NCBI RefSeq assembly: GCF_020164595.1
Contig: NZ_JAIQZE010000014.1
Span: forward strand, 1-64,000
DNA length: 64,000 nucleotides
Direction: 5' to 3'
Origin: Psychroflexus longus
GTDB taxonomy: Bacteria > Bacteroidota > Bacteroidia > Flavobacteriales > Flavobacteriaceae
Below are positions 44,547-52,540 of this stretch, in pieces. The position numbers and the translations under genes were made by a program. Below the pieces are notes generated by a model, which saw nothing but the letters and a program-made list of their open reading frames with translations, ran no database searches and had not been told where the DNA came from. How positions within the stretch are numbered: position 1 is the first letter of the stretch; every line of letters starts with the position of its first letter.

Positions 44547-45387
44547 TATTTTTTGTAGCATCTTTTGTAATCTCTTTTTCAATTTTCTTAGCAATATTTA
44601 TTTTTTTTCTATTGAGCAATATTTGCTCAATCGTAGGTCTTATATATCCAATTGGCGCTTCCTCGTTACGTTTTAAAGTTGATTTTATAAAAATATAATA
44701 GAGGTCATTTTCACTTTCAATTTCAATAAAATTTCCAGATTTAAAGAGCTCAGTCTTATCCAGTTGTAAACCTTTACTTTCCTTGAACTCTTTTACAACT
44801 TCAGAGTATCTAACCCATATAGAGTCATTAAGCGATAAAGATTTGAATTCCAAAGATTTCTCTTGCAATGATAGCATATCTTCAGGATTAAAACGTTGAA
44901 ACTGACGTTTTATGTCCTTTAAAGCCTTCATTTTTTTATCTAATTGCAAATAACGCAATTGGACCAACTCTTCATTGAGCTTGAAATTAGATTTGTTGTT
45001 TTTGTAATATTCATCCACATCAGATGAATCAATAACATCTTTTAATTCTCTTTCTATAAGAGCATCTTTGTAAGCCTTTTTAAACAGCTGCTCTTCGTAT
45101 TTTTTGGCCAACTCTCTAAAATCGATTTGTTTTTCTTCTGGTAAATTCAGCTTAGCCCTATCCAACAAAAGTTTATCTGTAGCCCAATTCTGAATATAAG
45201 TTTTTGCTGCAATTGTACTATCCTGTTCAGACAAGTCTTTTGAAATATGTTGGTTGAGCTCATCAAATTTTAGGAAATGGGTATTGACCCTGGCAACGTA
45301 ATTTGAATTTTCCTTTTCTGAAAAAAGAGAACAAGCCCCTAAGATAAAGGAAAACAAAATCAAGAGTATTAACTGTTTATTTCTCAA
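44527..45387 (-). CDS. SurA-N-like lipoprotein of the PPIase operon, no clear parvulin domain
   Basis: A 286-residue lipoprotein (FILGACS lipobox, Cys19). The middle resembles the helical SurA/trigger-factor type chaperone region (KTYIQNWATDKLLLDRA, DVDEYYKNNKSNFKLNEE), but the canonical parvulin segment with GG and FGWHI is absent, so isomerase activity is doubtful. It appears to start with TTG at 45387: no ATG precedes the signal peptide and the preceding gene ends 11 bp inside it. It lies between two parvulin-type genes with overlaps on both sides, so it is probably an accessory subunit or a non-enzymatic chaperone. Confidence 0.75.
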   Translation of the reverse strand: MRNKQLILLILFSFILGACSLFSEKENSNYVARVNTHFLKFDELNQHISKDLSEQDSTIAAKTYIQNWATDKLLLDRAKLNLPEEKQIDFRELAKKYEEQLFKKAYKDALIERELKDVIDSSDVDEYYKNNKSNFKLNEELVQLRYLQLDKKMKALKDIKRQFQRFNPEDMLSLQEKSLEFKSLSLNDSIWVRYSEVVKEFKESKGLQLDKTELFKSGNFIEIESENDLYYIFIKSTLKRNEEAPIGYIRPTIEQILLNRKKINIAKKIEKEITKDATKNNEFEVY

Positions 45388-47308
45388 GTTCTTCTTTTAA
45401 TTGTTTTAAAACATCATTATTTATTTCGACATCATAATCAGCTCTCAACTCTGAAATTAAATCCTCTTCTTTTTGATCTTGAAGATGACTTATGATTTTA
45501 CCATTTACTTCTTTAAATTCCGGAATTTTTGAAATTTCAACTTCCTTAACATCCATTATCATAAACTGGTCCAAGTGCTTATATATTTTACTTAATCCTC
45601 CTTTAAAATTAAATTTTTTTGGAAGTTTATCTGAATCTTCAGCAAGAATAACTTCTTCAATAATTATATCCTCCGATAAATTGATAGCCAAAGTGTCTGT
45701 CTTGCTTCTCTTTTTCAATTCTGATCTAAGAACTTTAAGTGATTTTTTATCTTTAGAAGTGTAAAGCTGTCCTTGCACTTTGGAAGGAATCACAAACTCT
45801 TTTTTGTGATTTTCATAATACTTCTTTTGCGCCAGAGTATCTTTAGAGACTGGCTCCCAGATTTTAGCTGTCATGTAATCAAAAATCAAAATACCATTTT
45901 TGTATTCATCAATTTTCTCACTGAACTCTTTATCGATTTCTGGTAGTTGGGTTTTATGATACTCAAGGAGTTTACTGTAGACTAAATCATTTACAGCAGT
46001 TTCAAGCACAATCTTATTTTCTGGCAATTTCGACAGACTGCGTTGCTGTCTTTCCAGGTACTCTCCGAAGGTTTTATAATCTACATTCAAATTCTCAACA
46101 CTAAAGACTGTCTGAGTAGCATCTTCCTCATCAGGTTGATACTTCCATTTTCCTTTAGAAAAACTCTCATCCATCAAATTCAAAAAGTGATTTTTGGCTT
46201 CCTCGCTAATTTCAACTTCATATAATTGTTCAAGGCCTTCTTTGATTTTGGAAACTAATACTTTTGAACGCGAAGAACTTTTAAGTCTTCTTTTGTAGTC
46301 ATCCTTAACCTCATCATAAGGCTCTAAAGGAATAGTTTCAATTAATTTGACAATATGCCAACCAAATCTGGTCTTGAAAGGCTCGGTATAATCACCTTCA
46401 TTTTCAAGTTCGTAAGATTCGTTTTCATAAACTTTTGAATTCAATCCTCCCAAACTAAAAGGGGAAACATAGCCTCCATTACTTGCTGTGTTAGGGTCCT
46501 GACTGTATTTGATCGCTAGCTCATGAAAGTCCTCACCCTCCTGTAAACGTTTATAGATTTTTTGAATCTTCACCTCTGGATCCTGAAGGGAATCACTTGG
46601 AAGCAACATGATATGAGCTGTTTTTAACTGACCTTTGGATGGACGCTCACCAGTTTTTTTGATAATATGATAGCCAAAATCTGTTTTTACAGGGTCGGAA
46701 ACTTCTCTAACCTCTAGATTATAGGCTGCATTTTCAAACTCATAAACCATCTTGAACGTATTGAACCAGTTAAGATCACCTCCATTAGCTTTCACCGAAG
46801 GATCATCAGAAAACTGTTTAGCTAAACTTTCAAAGTCTTCACCATTTTCAATACGCTTTTTAAGCATCAAAGCTTTTTGATAAACAGCAGTTGTATCGGC
46901 TTCAGTTTTGGGAAGGTTTAATAAAATGTGACTGGCTCTCACTTCAGTTTTGGTTCTATCATAAGTTTCTTTCACCATGGCTTCCGTAACTTCACCGTTG
47001 GATATATAATTATCAGCTATTTGTTTATAATACCTACCGAACTCTTTTTGGAAAGAAGGAAGAGTGTCTAATCCAAGATGATAAGCAGACTTGAGTTTTA
47101 AGTGGAAATTTATGAATCGATCTAGATGTTGTTCAATAGATTCGTTTGATGAAGAAATGAGATCAGCATTTTTTTGAAAAGAAGTGACAAACTTTTCAAC
47201 TTTGTATTCGTCATCATTAATTTTAAAAAGAACTTCATTTTTAATTTGAGCATTGGAAACAAAAACAAAACATATTAGACATATGCAAATACTAAAAAGT
47301 GATTTCAT
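45377..47308 (-). CDS. Periplasmic peptidyl-prolyl isomerase with two parvulin domains
   Basis: A 643-residue exported protein from ATG 47308 with a signal peptide (MKSLFSICICLICFVFVSNAQ). A helical SurA-like N-terminal part (about 25-115) precedes two parvulin domains (about 118-220 and 225-335), each with ASHILLNLP or TAHIMLLPS, GGDLNW or GGYVSPF, and TDFGYHIIK or TRFGWHIVK. A long C-terminal region (340-643) of unknown fold follows. It is the first gene of the four-gene chaperone operon and has a good upstream promoter (47326-47355). Confidence 0.9.
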   Translation of the reverse strand: MKSLFSICICLICFVFVSNAQIKNEVLFKINDDEYKVEKFVTSFQKNADLISSSNESIEQHLDRFINFHLKLKSAYHLGLDTLPSFQKEFGRYYKQIADNYISNGEVTEAMVKETYDRTKTEVRASHILLNLPKTEADTTAVYQKALMLKKRIENGEDFESLAKQFSDDPSVKANGGDLNWFNTFKMVYEFENAAYNLEVREVSDPVKTDFGYHIIKKTGERPSKGQLKTAHIMLLPSDSLQDPEVKIQKIYKRLQEGEDFHELAIKYSQDPNTASNGGYVSPFSLGGLNSKVYENESYELENEGDYTEPFKTRFGWHIVKLIETIPLEPYDEVKDDYKRRLKSSSRSKVLVSKIKEGLEQLYEVEISEEAKNHFLNLMDESFSKGKWKYQPDEEDATQTVFSVENLNVDYKTFGEYLERQQRSLSKLPENKIVLETAVNDLVYSKLLEYHKTQLPEIDKEFSEKIDEYKNGILIFDYMTAKIWEPVSKDTLAQKKYYENHKKEFVIPSKVQGQLYTSKDKKSLKVLRSELKKRSKTDTLAINLSEDIIIEEVILAEDSDKLPKKFNFKGGLSKIYKHLDQFMIMDVKEVEISKIPEFKEVNGKIISHLQDQKEEDLISELRADYDVEINNDVLKQLKEELEK

Positions 47309-47325
47309 TTTTAAGATTTTGGAGG

Positions 47326-47355
47326 CAAAAGTAAGAAAAATGCCAATGCACACAA
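47326..47355 (-). promoter_or_regulatory. Promoter of the PPIase-moxR operon
   Basis: Minus strand TTG (47355-47353), 19 bp, TACTTTTG (47333-47326): both boxes and spacing match the Bacteroidetes housekeeping promoter. It ends 17 bp before the ATG at 47308. Confidence 0.6.
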
Positions 47356-47423
47356 TGTTTAAGTTTTTTTAAAAAATGCCGTTTACAGCCTCAACTTTAG
47401 AAAGATAAAAGTAAACTTGCCTT

Positions 47424-47876
47424 ATGAAATATACTACTGAAGTTATTATTGATAAACCGAGACAAGAGATTATCGACGCTTTTGAAAACCCCGATTTGCT
47501 CCCACATTGGCAGCGTGGCTTAAAACGAAGTCGGGTGATTAGCGGAGAAAATGGAGAGGTTGGCAGTAAGAGAAAACTGTACATCAACATGGAAGGTCAA
47601 TCCATCAAAATGACAGAGACCATATTAAAAAAAGACTTACCAAACGAATGGCATGGGCGATACACTTCCAAAGGAATGGAAAGCACTCAAAAAAATTACT
47701 TTGAAGCGATAAGCGAGAATCAAACCAAATGGACGTCTTACAGTGAATTCAAGTTCTCAGGGTTTATGGTGCTAATCAGTAAATTGCTTCCGGACATATT
47801 CAAAAAAAGGTCAAAAGTCGTTCAACAAGATTTCAAAGCATTTATAGAAGAAGGTAAGAGTGTGAAAACAAATTAA
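47424..47876 (+). CDS. SRPBCC-family (START/Bet v1-like) protein
   Basis: A 150-residue soluble protein of the helix-grip fold. It opens with KYTTEVIIDKPRQEIIDAF, the standard first strand and helix of polyketide-cyclase/START-like proteins, has FENPDLLPHWQRGLKRSRVI, and ends with a long C-terminal helix (KRSKVVQQDFKAFIEEGK). Such proteins bind hydrophobic ligands; none is identifiable here. It is divergent from the PPIase operon and 51 bp upstream of the OmpH-like gene. Confidence 0.82.
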   Translation: MKYTTEVIIDKPRQEIIDAFENPDLLPHWQRGLKRSRVISGENGEVGSKRKLYINMEGQSIKMTETILKKDLPNEWHGRYTSKGMESTQKNYFEAISENQTKWTSYSEFKFSGFMVLISKLLPDIFKKRSKVVQQDFKAFIEEGKSVKTN

Positions 47877-47927
47877 GTAAGGTTTGTTTTAATATTTATA
47901 TTGACTTTATTTGTAAAAAAATAAATA

Positions 47928-48476
47928 ATGAAACACATAATTTGTATTGCCTTATTAGCGCTTAGTTTTACCTCTTTCTCCCAAACCAAAGTGGGTACAG
48001 TTAACAACGAATACATCCTTTCTCAGATGCCAGAGATCAAAGATGTAGAAGAAAAATTAAAAGTCTACAGCACCAAACTGGACAGTACCATTCAAGAAAA
48101 GTATGTCGCTTATCGTGAAGTTTTGGACGATTACAACGAAAAGGAAAAAGAAGGCATGAACGATGTGATGAAAAAAATAAAGCAAAAAGAAATTGTAGAT
48201 CTGGAAGAAGATCTCAAAAAGCTTCAGCAAAATTCATCACAAATGCTACAACTACAACAAGATCAATATTTGAGACCGCTTTACAACAAAATTGGTACTG
48301 CTATCGAAGAAATTGTCAATGAAGAAGATTTTACTCAAATTTTTGATGAAAACAACAGTATCATTTATATAGATCCTGAATTTGACATTACTCTAAAGGT
48401 TATAGACAAACTTGGAATTGAAATTAAAGAAGAATCAGCAGAAGATGTAATTCCGGAAGGAAATTCTGGTAATTAA
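47928..48476 (+). CDS. OmpH/Skp-family periplasmic chaperone
   Basis: A 182-residue exported protein with signal peptide MKHIICIALLALSFTSFSQ, then a Skp-type body: KVGTVNNEYILSQMPEI at the start, a central coiled coil (about 40-125, rich in K/E heptads such as MKKIKQKEIVDLEEDLKKL) and a beta end (FTQIFDENNSIIYID). Skp/OmpH trimers hold unfolded outer-membrane proteins in the periplasm. It is close to the SurA-type operon (divergent), giving a local group of outer-membrane biogenesis genes. Confidence 0.88.
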   Translation: MKHIICIALLALSFTSFSQTKVGTVNNEYILSQMPEIKDVEEKLKVYSTKLDSTIQEKYVAYREVLDDYNEKEKEGMNDVMKKIKQKEIVDLEEDLKKLQQNSSQMLQLQQDQYLRPLYNKIGTAIEEIVNEEDFTQIFDENNSIIYIDPEFDITLKVIDKLGIEIKEESAEDVIPEGNSGN

Positions 48477-48496
48477 ATCCTAACTCATCTAAAAAC

Positions 48497-48530
48497 AAAA
48501 AGCTCGGAATTTTCATTTCGAGCTTTTTTA
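48497..48530. terminator. Bidirectional terminator between OmpH-like gene and guaB
   Basis: AAAAAGCTCGgAA/TTtCGAGCTTTTTT stem (one G-T pair) with A- and T-runs on the two sides, between convergent genes. Confidence 0.8.
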
Positions 48531-48551
48531 ATAAGTATATATTCTAAAAGT

Positions 48552-50018
48552 CTATCTGCTATAGTTTGGTGCTTCTTTGGTAATAGAGACACTATGAGGA
48601 TGACTTTCCATAACTCCGGAAGCTGTGATTTGTACAAATTCTCCGTTTTCCTTTAAGGTCTGGATGTCTTTTGCACCACAATAGCCCATCCCTGCTCTTA
48701 AACCACCGATGAATTGAACCATGCTTTCTACCAATTCTCCTTTGTAAGGAACCCGACCTACGATGCCTTCCGGTACTAATTTCTTGATGTCGGCTTCCAC
48801 ATCCTGAAAATATCTGTCTTTAGAGCCTTTGTCCATGGCTTCAATAGAACCCATTCCTCTATAGGACTTAAATTTTCGTCCTTCATAAATAATAGTTTCC
48901 CCGGGAGATTCTTTGGTACCTGCCAGTAATGAACCTAACATTACACAATCTGCACCTCCTGCAATGGCTTTAGGAATATCACCAGTGTAACGAATTCCAC
49001 CATCAGCGATTACTGGAACTCCAGAACCTTTTAAAGCTTCTGCAACCTCCATTACTGCAGAAAGTTGTGGAAAACCAACACCTGCAACAATTCTTGTGGT
49101 ACAAATAGATCCAGGACCTACTCCAACTTTTACAGCATCAGCTCCAGCGTTTACCAAATATTTTGCAGCGTCTGCAGTGGCGATATTACCCACTACAACG
49201 TCCAGTTTTGGAAATTCTTTTTTGATGGTTTTCAATACCTCAACCACACCTTTGGTATGTCCGTGAGCGGTATCAATAACCACAGCGTCAACGCCAGCTT
49301 TGACCAAAGCAGAAGCACGTTCTACAATATCATTGGTGACGCCCAGTGCGGCAGCTACTCTCAATCGACCGTATTCATCTTTATTAGCAAAAGGTTTTTG
49401 AGTGAGTTTTGTTATATCTCTAAAGGTGATTAAACCAACGAGTTTATCATTTTTATCGACAACAGGAAGTTTCTCGATTTTATGTTTTTGAAGGATAACC
49501 TCAGCTTCTTTAAGCGAAGTACCTTCGCTTACTGTGACCAGGTTTTTAATAGTCATGACCTCTTTAATGGGACGGTCATTTTTAACTTCGAAACGCAAGT
49601 CCCTGTTGGTCACAATACCTATCAACTTATAGGCATCATCTACAATTGGAATTCCACCAATACTGTGTTCTCTCATGTTATCGTTGGCATCCTTAACCGT
49701 CGCTGTGATAGGCAAAGTCACTGGATCGATGATCATTCCGCTTTCCGCACGTTTTACTCGACGTACTTTAAGAGCCTGCTCTTCGATCGTCATGTTTTTA
49801 TGCAAGACACCAATGCCGCCTTCCTGAGCAATTGCAATGGCCATTCTCGATTCTGTCACCGTATCCATGGCGGCAGAAACTATTGGAACATTAAGGGATA
49901 TATTTCTGGTGAATTTACTCTCGATACTCACAGTTCTTGGAAGAACGTCTGAGTAAGCCGGTACTAAAAGAACATCGTCGTAGGTAAGTCCAAGTCCTTT
50001 TACTTTTGAATTTGTCAT
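48552..50018 (-). CDS. guaB: IMP dehydrogenase
   Basis: Catalyses IMP to XMP, the first committed step to GMP. The 488-residue protein has LTYDDVLLVPAYSDVLP (11-27), a two-CBS Bateman domain (about 95-205), GGIG (67-70), the catalytic Cys306 in GVGPGSICTTR and the flap region GMGSIEAM. I start at ATG 50018, because upstream residues from 50051 lack family similarity. A TATTTTTG -7-like element is about 20 bp upstream. guaA is elsewhere in the window (4.4-5.9 kb), so the two are not linked in an operon. Confidence 0.97.
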   Translation of the reverse strand: MTNSKVKGLGLTYDDVLLVPAYSDVLPRTVSIESKFTRNISLNVPIVSAAMDTVTESRMAIAIAQEGGIGVLHKNMTIEEQALKVRRVKRAESGMIIDPVTLPITATVKDANDNMREHSIGGIPIVDDAYKLIGIVTNRDLRFEVKNDRPIKEVMTIKNLVTVSEGTSLKEAEVILQKHKIEKLPVVDKNDKLVGLITFRDITKLTQKPFANKDEYGRLRVAAALGVTNDIVERASALVKAGVDAVVIDTAHGHTKGVVEVLKTIKKEFPKLDVVVGNIATADAAKYLVNAGADAVKVGVGPGSICTTRIVAGVGFPQLSAVMEVAEALKGSGVPVIADGGIRYTGDIPKAIAGGADCVMLGSLLAGTKESPGETIIYEGRKFKSYRGMGSIEAMDKGSKDRYFQDVEADIKKLVPEGIVGRVPYKGELVESMVQFIGGLRAGMGYCGAKDIQTLKENGEFVQITASGVMESHPHSVSITKEAPNYSR

Positions 50019-50141
50019 TGCAATTAGATTTAATTGCGTGCAAAAATACACAATTTGTAATTAAGTGACTGAGACTTTAAGGTTTAGTTTGGTTTTCACT
50101 ATACCGGGCACAATTTTAAGTTTTTTGAAGAGATTATAATT

Positions 50142-50375
50142 TTAAGGCGTCTTATTGTTTAGTTTCAGGAGATCAATGAGTTCAAAATCTTTCACATAAT
50201 AAATAGAAATTAGAGGACCAAAAAATGGAAGCATTGCACATAAGATGATGAGGAAAAGTTTTTCAGTTAATTTCAACTTTTTGTTGATCAGAATGTAGGC
50301 TAATACAGAAAAAAATATTCCTACTAAAGTGTAGAGGATTAACTTATAAGCCCAATAAGGAAGAAAAAAATCCAT
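50142..50375 (-). CDS. Small two-helix membrane protein (PLDc_N-like)
   Basis: A 77-residue protein with two transmembrane helices (about 10-30 and 38-60) and the segment LPFFGPLISIYYV, which resembles the phospholipase-D/cardiolipin-synthase N-terminal membrane motif. It is a short stand-alone membrane protein of unknown role, in a 1.5-kb stretch of small accessory genes between guaB and the higBA pair. Confidence 0.6.
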   Translation of the reverse strand: MDFFLPYWAYKLILYTLVGIFFSVLAYILINKKLKLTEKLFLIILCAMLPFFGPLISIYYVKDFELIDLLKLNNKTP

Positions 50376-50433
50376 ATAGTTTAACTTGGTTAATGTTTAA
50401 AAAGTAAATATAACAATCTTTATTAAGCCTTAA

Positions 50434-50823
50434 TTATTCATATTCAAAAACAGGCTTTCCCTCCTCGCATCTAATACCTTTAGGTTGCGGCGGAACAGAA
50501 CAATCACTGAAAACTCCCCATTTTCTATTGAAGTTTTCTTGTTGAGTTCGGTGTTCTTCGATCTTGTTCAGAAAATCTCGGGTATCGATCACAGTCGAAT
50601 AAGCAATAAACCCAACTGGCCCACCACAAGTTTTACTCCCGTAAGGAGTAAATGTCCAGTTAGAAGAATCTTCACAATCTACACTGCTGGCTAAGTTCTC
50701 GATCTCAGTAAATAACTCACTTAAGCGCTCTGCTTCCTGCTCTTGAGTGAGGTCATCGCTATCGCTACAGGAAAACAAAAGGCTGATACATAAAAGAAGG
50801 CTGAAGAGTTTTGAGAAGTTCAT
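50434..50823 (-). CDS. Hypothetical lipoprotein with conserved Cys residues
   Basis: A 129-residue protein, not recognised, with a lipoprotein signal (MNFSKLFSLLLCISLLFSC, lipobox LFSC). An acidic helix follows (LTQEQEAERLSELFTEIENLASS), then SSVDCEDSSNWTFTPYGSKTCGGPVGFIAYS and late Cys in FSDCSVPPQ and GIRCEEG, four Cys that could form two disulfides in the periplasm. An ATG at 50838 would add five residues; the signal is better from 50823. Flanked by a membrane protein and a frameshifted lipoprotein. Confidence 0.65.
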   Translation of the reverse strand: MNFSKLFSLLLCISLLFSCSDSDDLTQEQEAERLSELFTEIENLASSVDCEDSSNWTFTPYGSKTCGGPVGFIAYSTVIDTRDFLNKIEEHRTQQENFNRKWGVFSDCSVPPQPKGIRCEEGKPVFEYE

Positions 50824-50954
50824 TACTTTATATTTCATATTTCAAAAGTATTATTCAAAATTTCAAATATCACTCCGAACTATTAGAGGACTAAATTTCT
50901 TTGAAGTCGAATAAGACTTATTATAAGTGACTGAATATTGAGTCCGTGAAAATT

Positions 50955-51394
50955 TCAATTCATTAATTTGATTTCATAAATAGTATTTCCGTAAAAATCT
51001 ATGCTGTCAAAATCTTTACTAACAATTGTCCAGTCTTCATTATCAATAGGTAATAATACCTTAAAAGGGTTCTCTAAATCAGGTGACTCAAAGAATTTAA
51101 TTTCTTTGTATGAATCCTCAGGTGTTGGGTTGTCACCTAAAATTACATCTCTAAAGATTTTACTGAAGCGTCTCTTTCTATAACATCGGTTGTATCAATT
51201 TCTGATCCTAAGGGTTCAGATTTCTGAAAGATGACAACAATATCCATAGCGGTTTCATTATTTATGAAATAGTCTGCAGAACCACCAGGATCAGTAACAA
51301 GGTTGTCGTCATCATTATCCTGATTGCAACTTACGATGCTGAATATAAGAATAAGCAACAACATAGATTTTTGAATAAAATTTGAAATTGACAT
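50955..51394 (-). pseudogene. Frameshifted lipoprotein gene
   Basis: The minus-strand frame from ATG 51394 encodes a lipoprotein signal (MLLLILIFSIVSC part) and an acidic N-terminus, then stops at 51143 after VKSLEM. The sequence remains clearly coding in another frame from about 51157 to TGA at 50955 (IFRDVILGDNPTPEDSYKE, then FESPDLENPFKVLLPIDNED, then DFYGNTIYEIKLMN; 67 codons). Adding one A to the four-A run at 51158-51161 (minus strand) joins the two into one protein of about 146 residues. It is a single-base deletion or an assembly error. The intact protein is unrecognised. Confidence 0.75.
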
Positions 51395-51596
51395 AAGGTT
51401 TATATATAAGGGTGATTTTTTTTAGAAATGGTTGTGTTGAATTGTTGAAAATCCTTGGTGAATTCAAACTGATGCCTATAGTTTTCTTGGATTTTAAGGG
51501 TAGAATTAAAAGGCACTTACTTGTTCATTTAATAATTTGTTTGTCTTTTGCAATCAACAAAATAGAACCATTAGCGCAAATTAAACGTAGCCTTAA

Positions 51597-51899
51597 TTAA
51601 GCAATATTTTTATCAACGAATTGTTTTATTTCGTTCAGTTCAGATTGTTTGTTTTCTTTTCCTTCTTCGATATCATAATCATCTTGGAGTCCAAGCCAAA
51701 ATTTAGCTGAATTACCAAAATATTTACTCAATCGTAAAGCCGTGTCAGCTGTTATTCGTCGACGACCTTTTACGATTTCAGATATTCGAGTTTGTGGAAT
51801 TTTCAAATCTTTAGAAAGTCGATAAGCCGAAATTTCAAGTGGCTCAAGAAATTCGTAAAGTAAAATTTCGCCTGGGTGTATATTTTCTAACTCTTCCAT
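51597..51899 (-). CDS. higA: HigA-type antitoxin (XRE family)
   Basis: A 100-residue helix-turn-helix antitoxin. It opens IHPGEILLYEFLEPLEISAYRL, has the HTH ISEIVKGRRRITADTALRL (about 43-62) and FGNSAKFWLGLQDDYDI, all standard for HigA. It lies 12 bp after higB, in the toxin-first order typical of higBA. HigA proteins repress their own operon; a candidate operator lies in front of higB. Confidence 0.9.
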   Translation of the reverse strand: MEELENIHPGEILLYEFLEPLEISAYRLSKDLKIPQTRISEIVKGRRRITADTALRLSKYFGNSAKFWLGLQDDYDIEEGKENKQSELNEIKQFVDKNIA

Positions 51900-51911
51900 T
51901 TTCTTTGTCTT

Positions 51912-52193
51912 TTAATGATAATCAACTATTTCAACTTCGCTCGCATTTCCGTTGCTCCACTCAAAAATTATTCGCCACTGTTTATTGATTCGGATACTGT
52001 AAAATCCACTCAAATTTCCACTCAATTTTTCAAGTCGGTTTGAAGGTGGAATTCTCAGATCAGCTATATTTTGAGAGTTATTCAACATTCTCAATTTTCG
52101 GCGTCCAATTCTTTGAATTTCAATAGGTATTTTTTTTACTCGATGTCCATTCCAAATTTGTTTTGTCACTTTTGAGCGAAATGAAACAATCAT
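51912..52193 (-). CDS. higB: HigB-type toxin (RelE/ParE family)
   Basis: A 93-residue RelE-fold toxin: KKIPIEIQRIGRRKLRMLNN, LRIPPSNRLEKLSGNLSGFYSIRINKQWRIIFEW and VEIVDYH are the usual HigB segments. It is the ribosome-dependent mRNA interferase partner of HigA (family knowledge). First gene of the pair; its start is ATG 52193, with a palindromic stretch 10-23 bp upstream. Confidence 0.88.
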   Translation of the reverse strand: MIVSFRSKVTKQIWNGHRVKKIPIEIQRIGRRKLRMLNNSQNIADLRIPPSNRLEKLSGNLSGFYSIRINKQWRIIFEWSNGNASEVEIVDYH

Positions 52194-52202
52194 ACTAATG
52201 CT

Positions 52203-52225
52203 TTACGTTACTAACGGTAAAAGTA
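52203..52225 (-). promoter_or_regulatory. Candidate HigA operator and -7 element for higBA
   Basis: CGTTA-C-TAACG (52206-52216) is a perfect palindrome within TTACGTTACTAACGGTAA, next to a -7-like TACTTTTA on the minus strand (52225-52218). Position just upstream of higB fits autorepression by HigA. Confidence 0.4.
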
Positions 52226-52421
52226 AGCAAAATTTCTAAATTAGAATTAAAACAAAATGCTTTTAATTACTTAAGGAAGAGTGAATTTCATTTTTTAACC
52301 CATAGCGTTACGAGCCCAAGTTTCTAAATCATAAAAACATCAGTCAACCGCAAAGTCCCACGTGAGAGATTGCAGCGGTTACCCCGATTCCCAAAGCATT
52401 GAGGAAGGTGTAATAGAGAAA

Positions 52422-52452
52422 AGCCTGCCCCAAAAGCATTGGGGGGCAGGCT
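52422..52452 (-). terminator. Intrinsic terminator of icmF
   Basis: AGCCTGCCCC/GGGGCAGGCT stem with a short loop, followed on the minus strand by TTTTCTCT. It lies 88 bp past the icmF stop. Confidence 0.7.
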
Positions 52453-52540
52453 CTAATAAAATTTAAAAATATCCCGAATCGCTGTCGTTCTCGGGTAAGT
52501 GATTCACATACATTTTGTAAAGCAAAATATGGCTCTATGT

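Larger units (their letters stand above)
52194..52540. other. Intergenic region between higB and icmF
   Basis: No gene is seen. It holds the higBA promoter/operator at the left, a short Ebox-like CCCACGTGAGAG palindrome near 52357 flanked by CCGCAA/TTGCAGCGG, two near-copies of CCCAAAGCATTGAGG/CCCAAAAGCATTGGGG (52390 and 52429), the GC-rich icmF terminator hairpin and a CCCGA/TCGGG hairpin at about 52473-52496. Confidence 0.5.

Noticed and set aside
51412-51600. Open frame of about 62 codons on the plus strand
   Set aside because: No recognisable motif, composition like intergenic sequence, and it runs into the higA 3' end.
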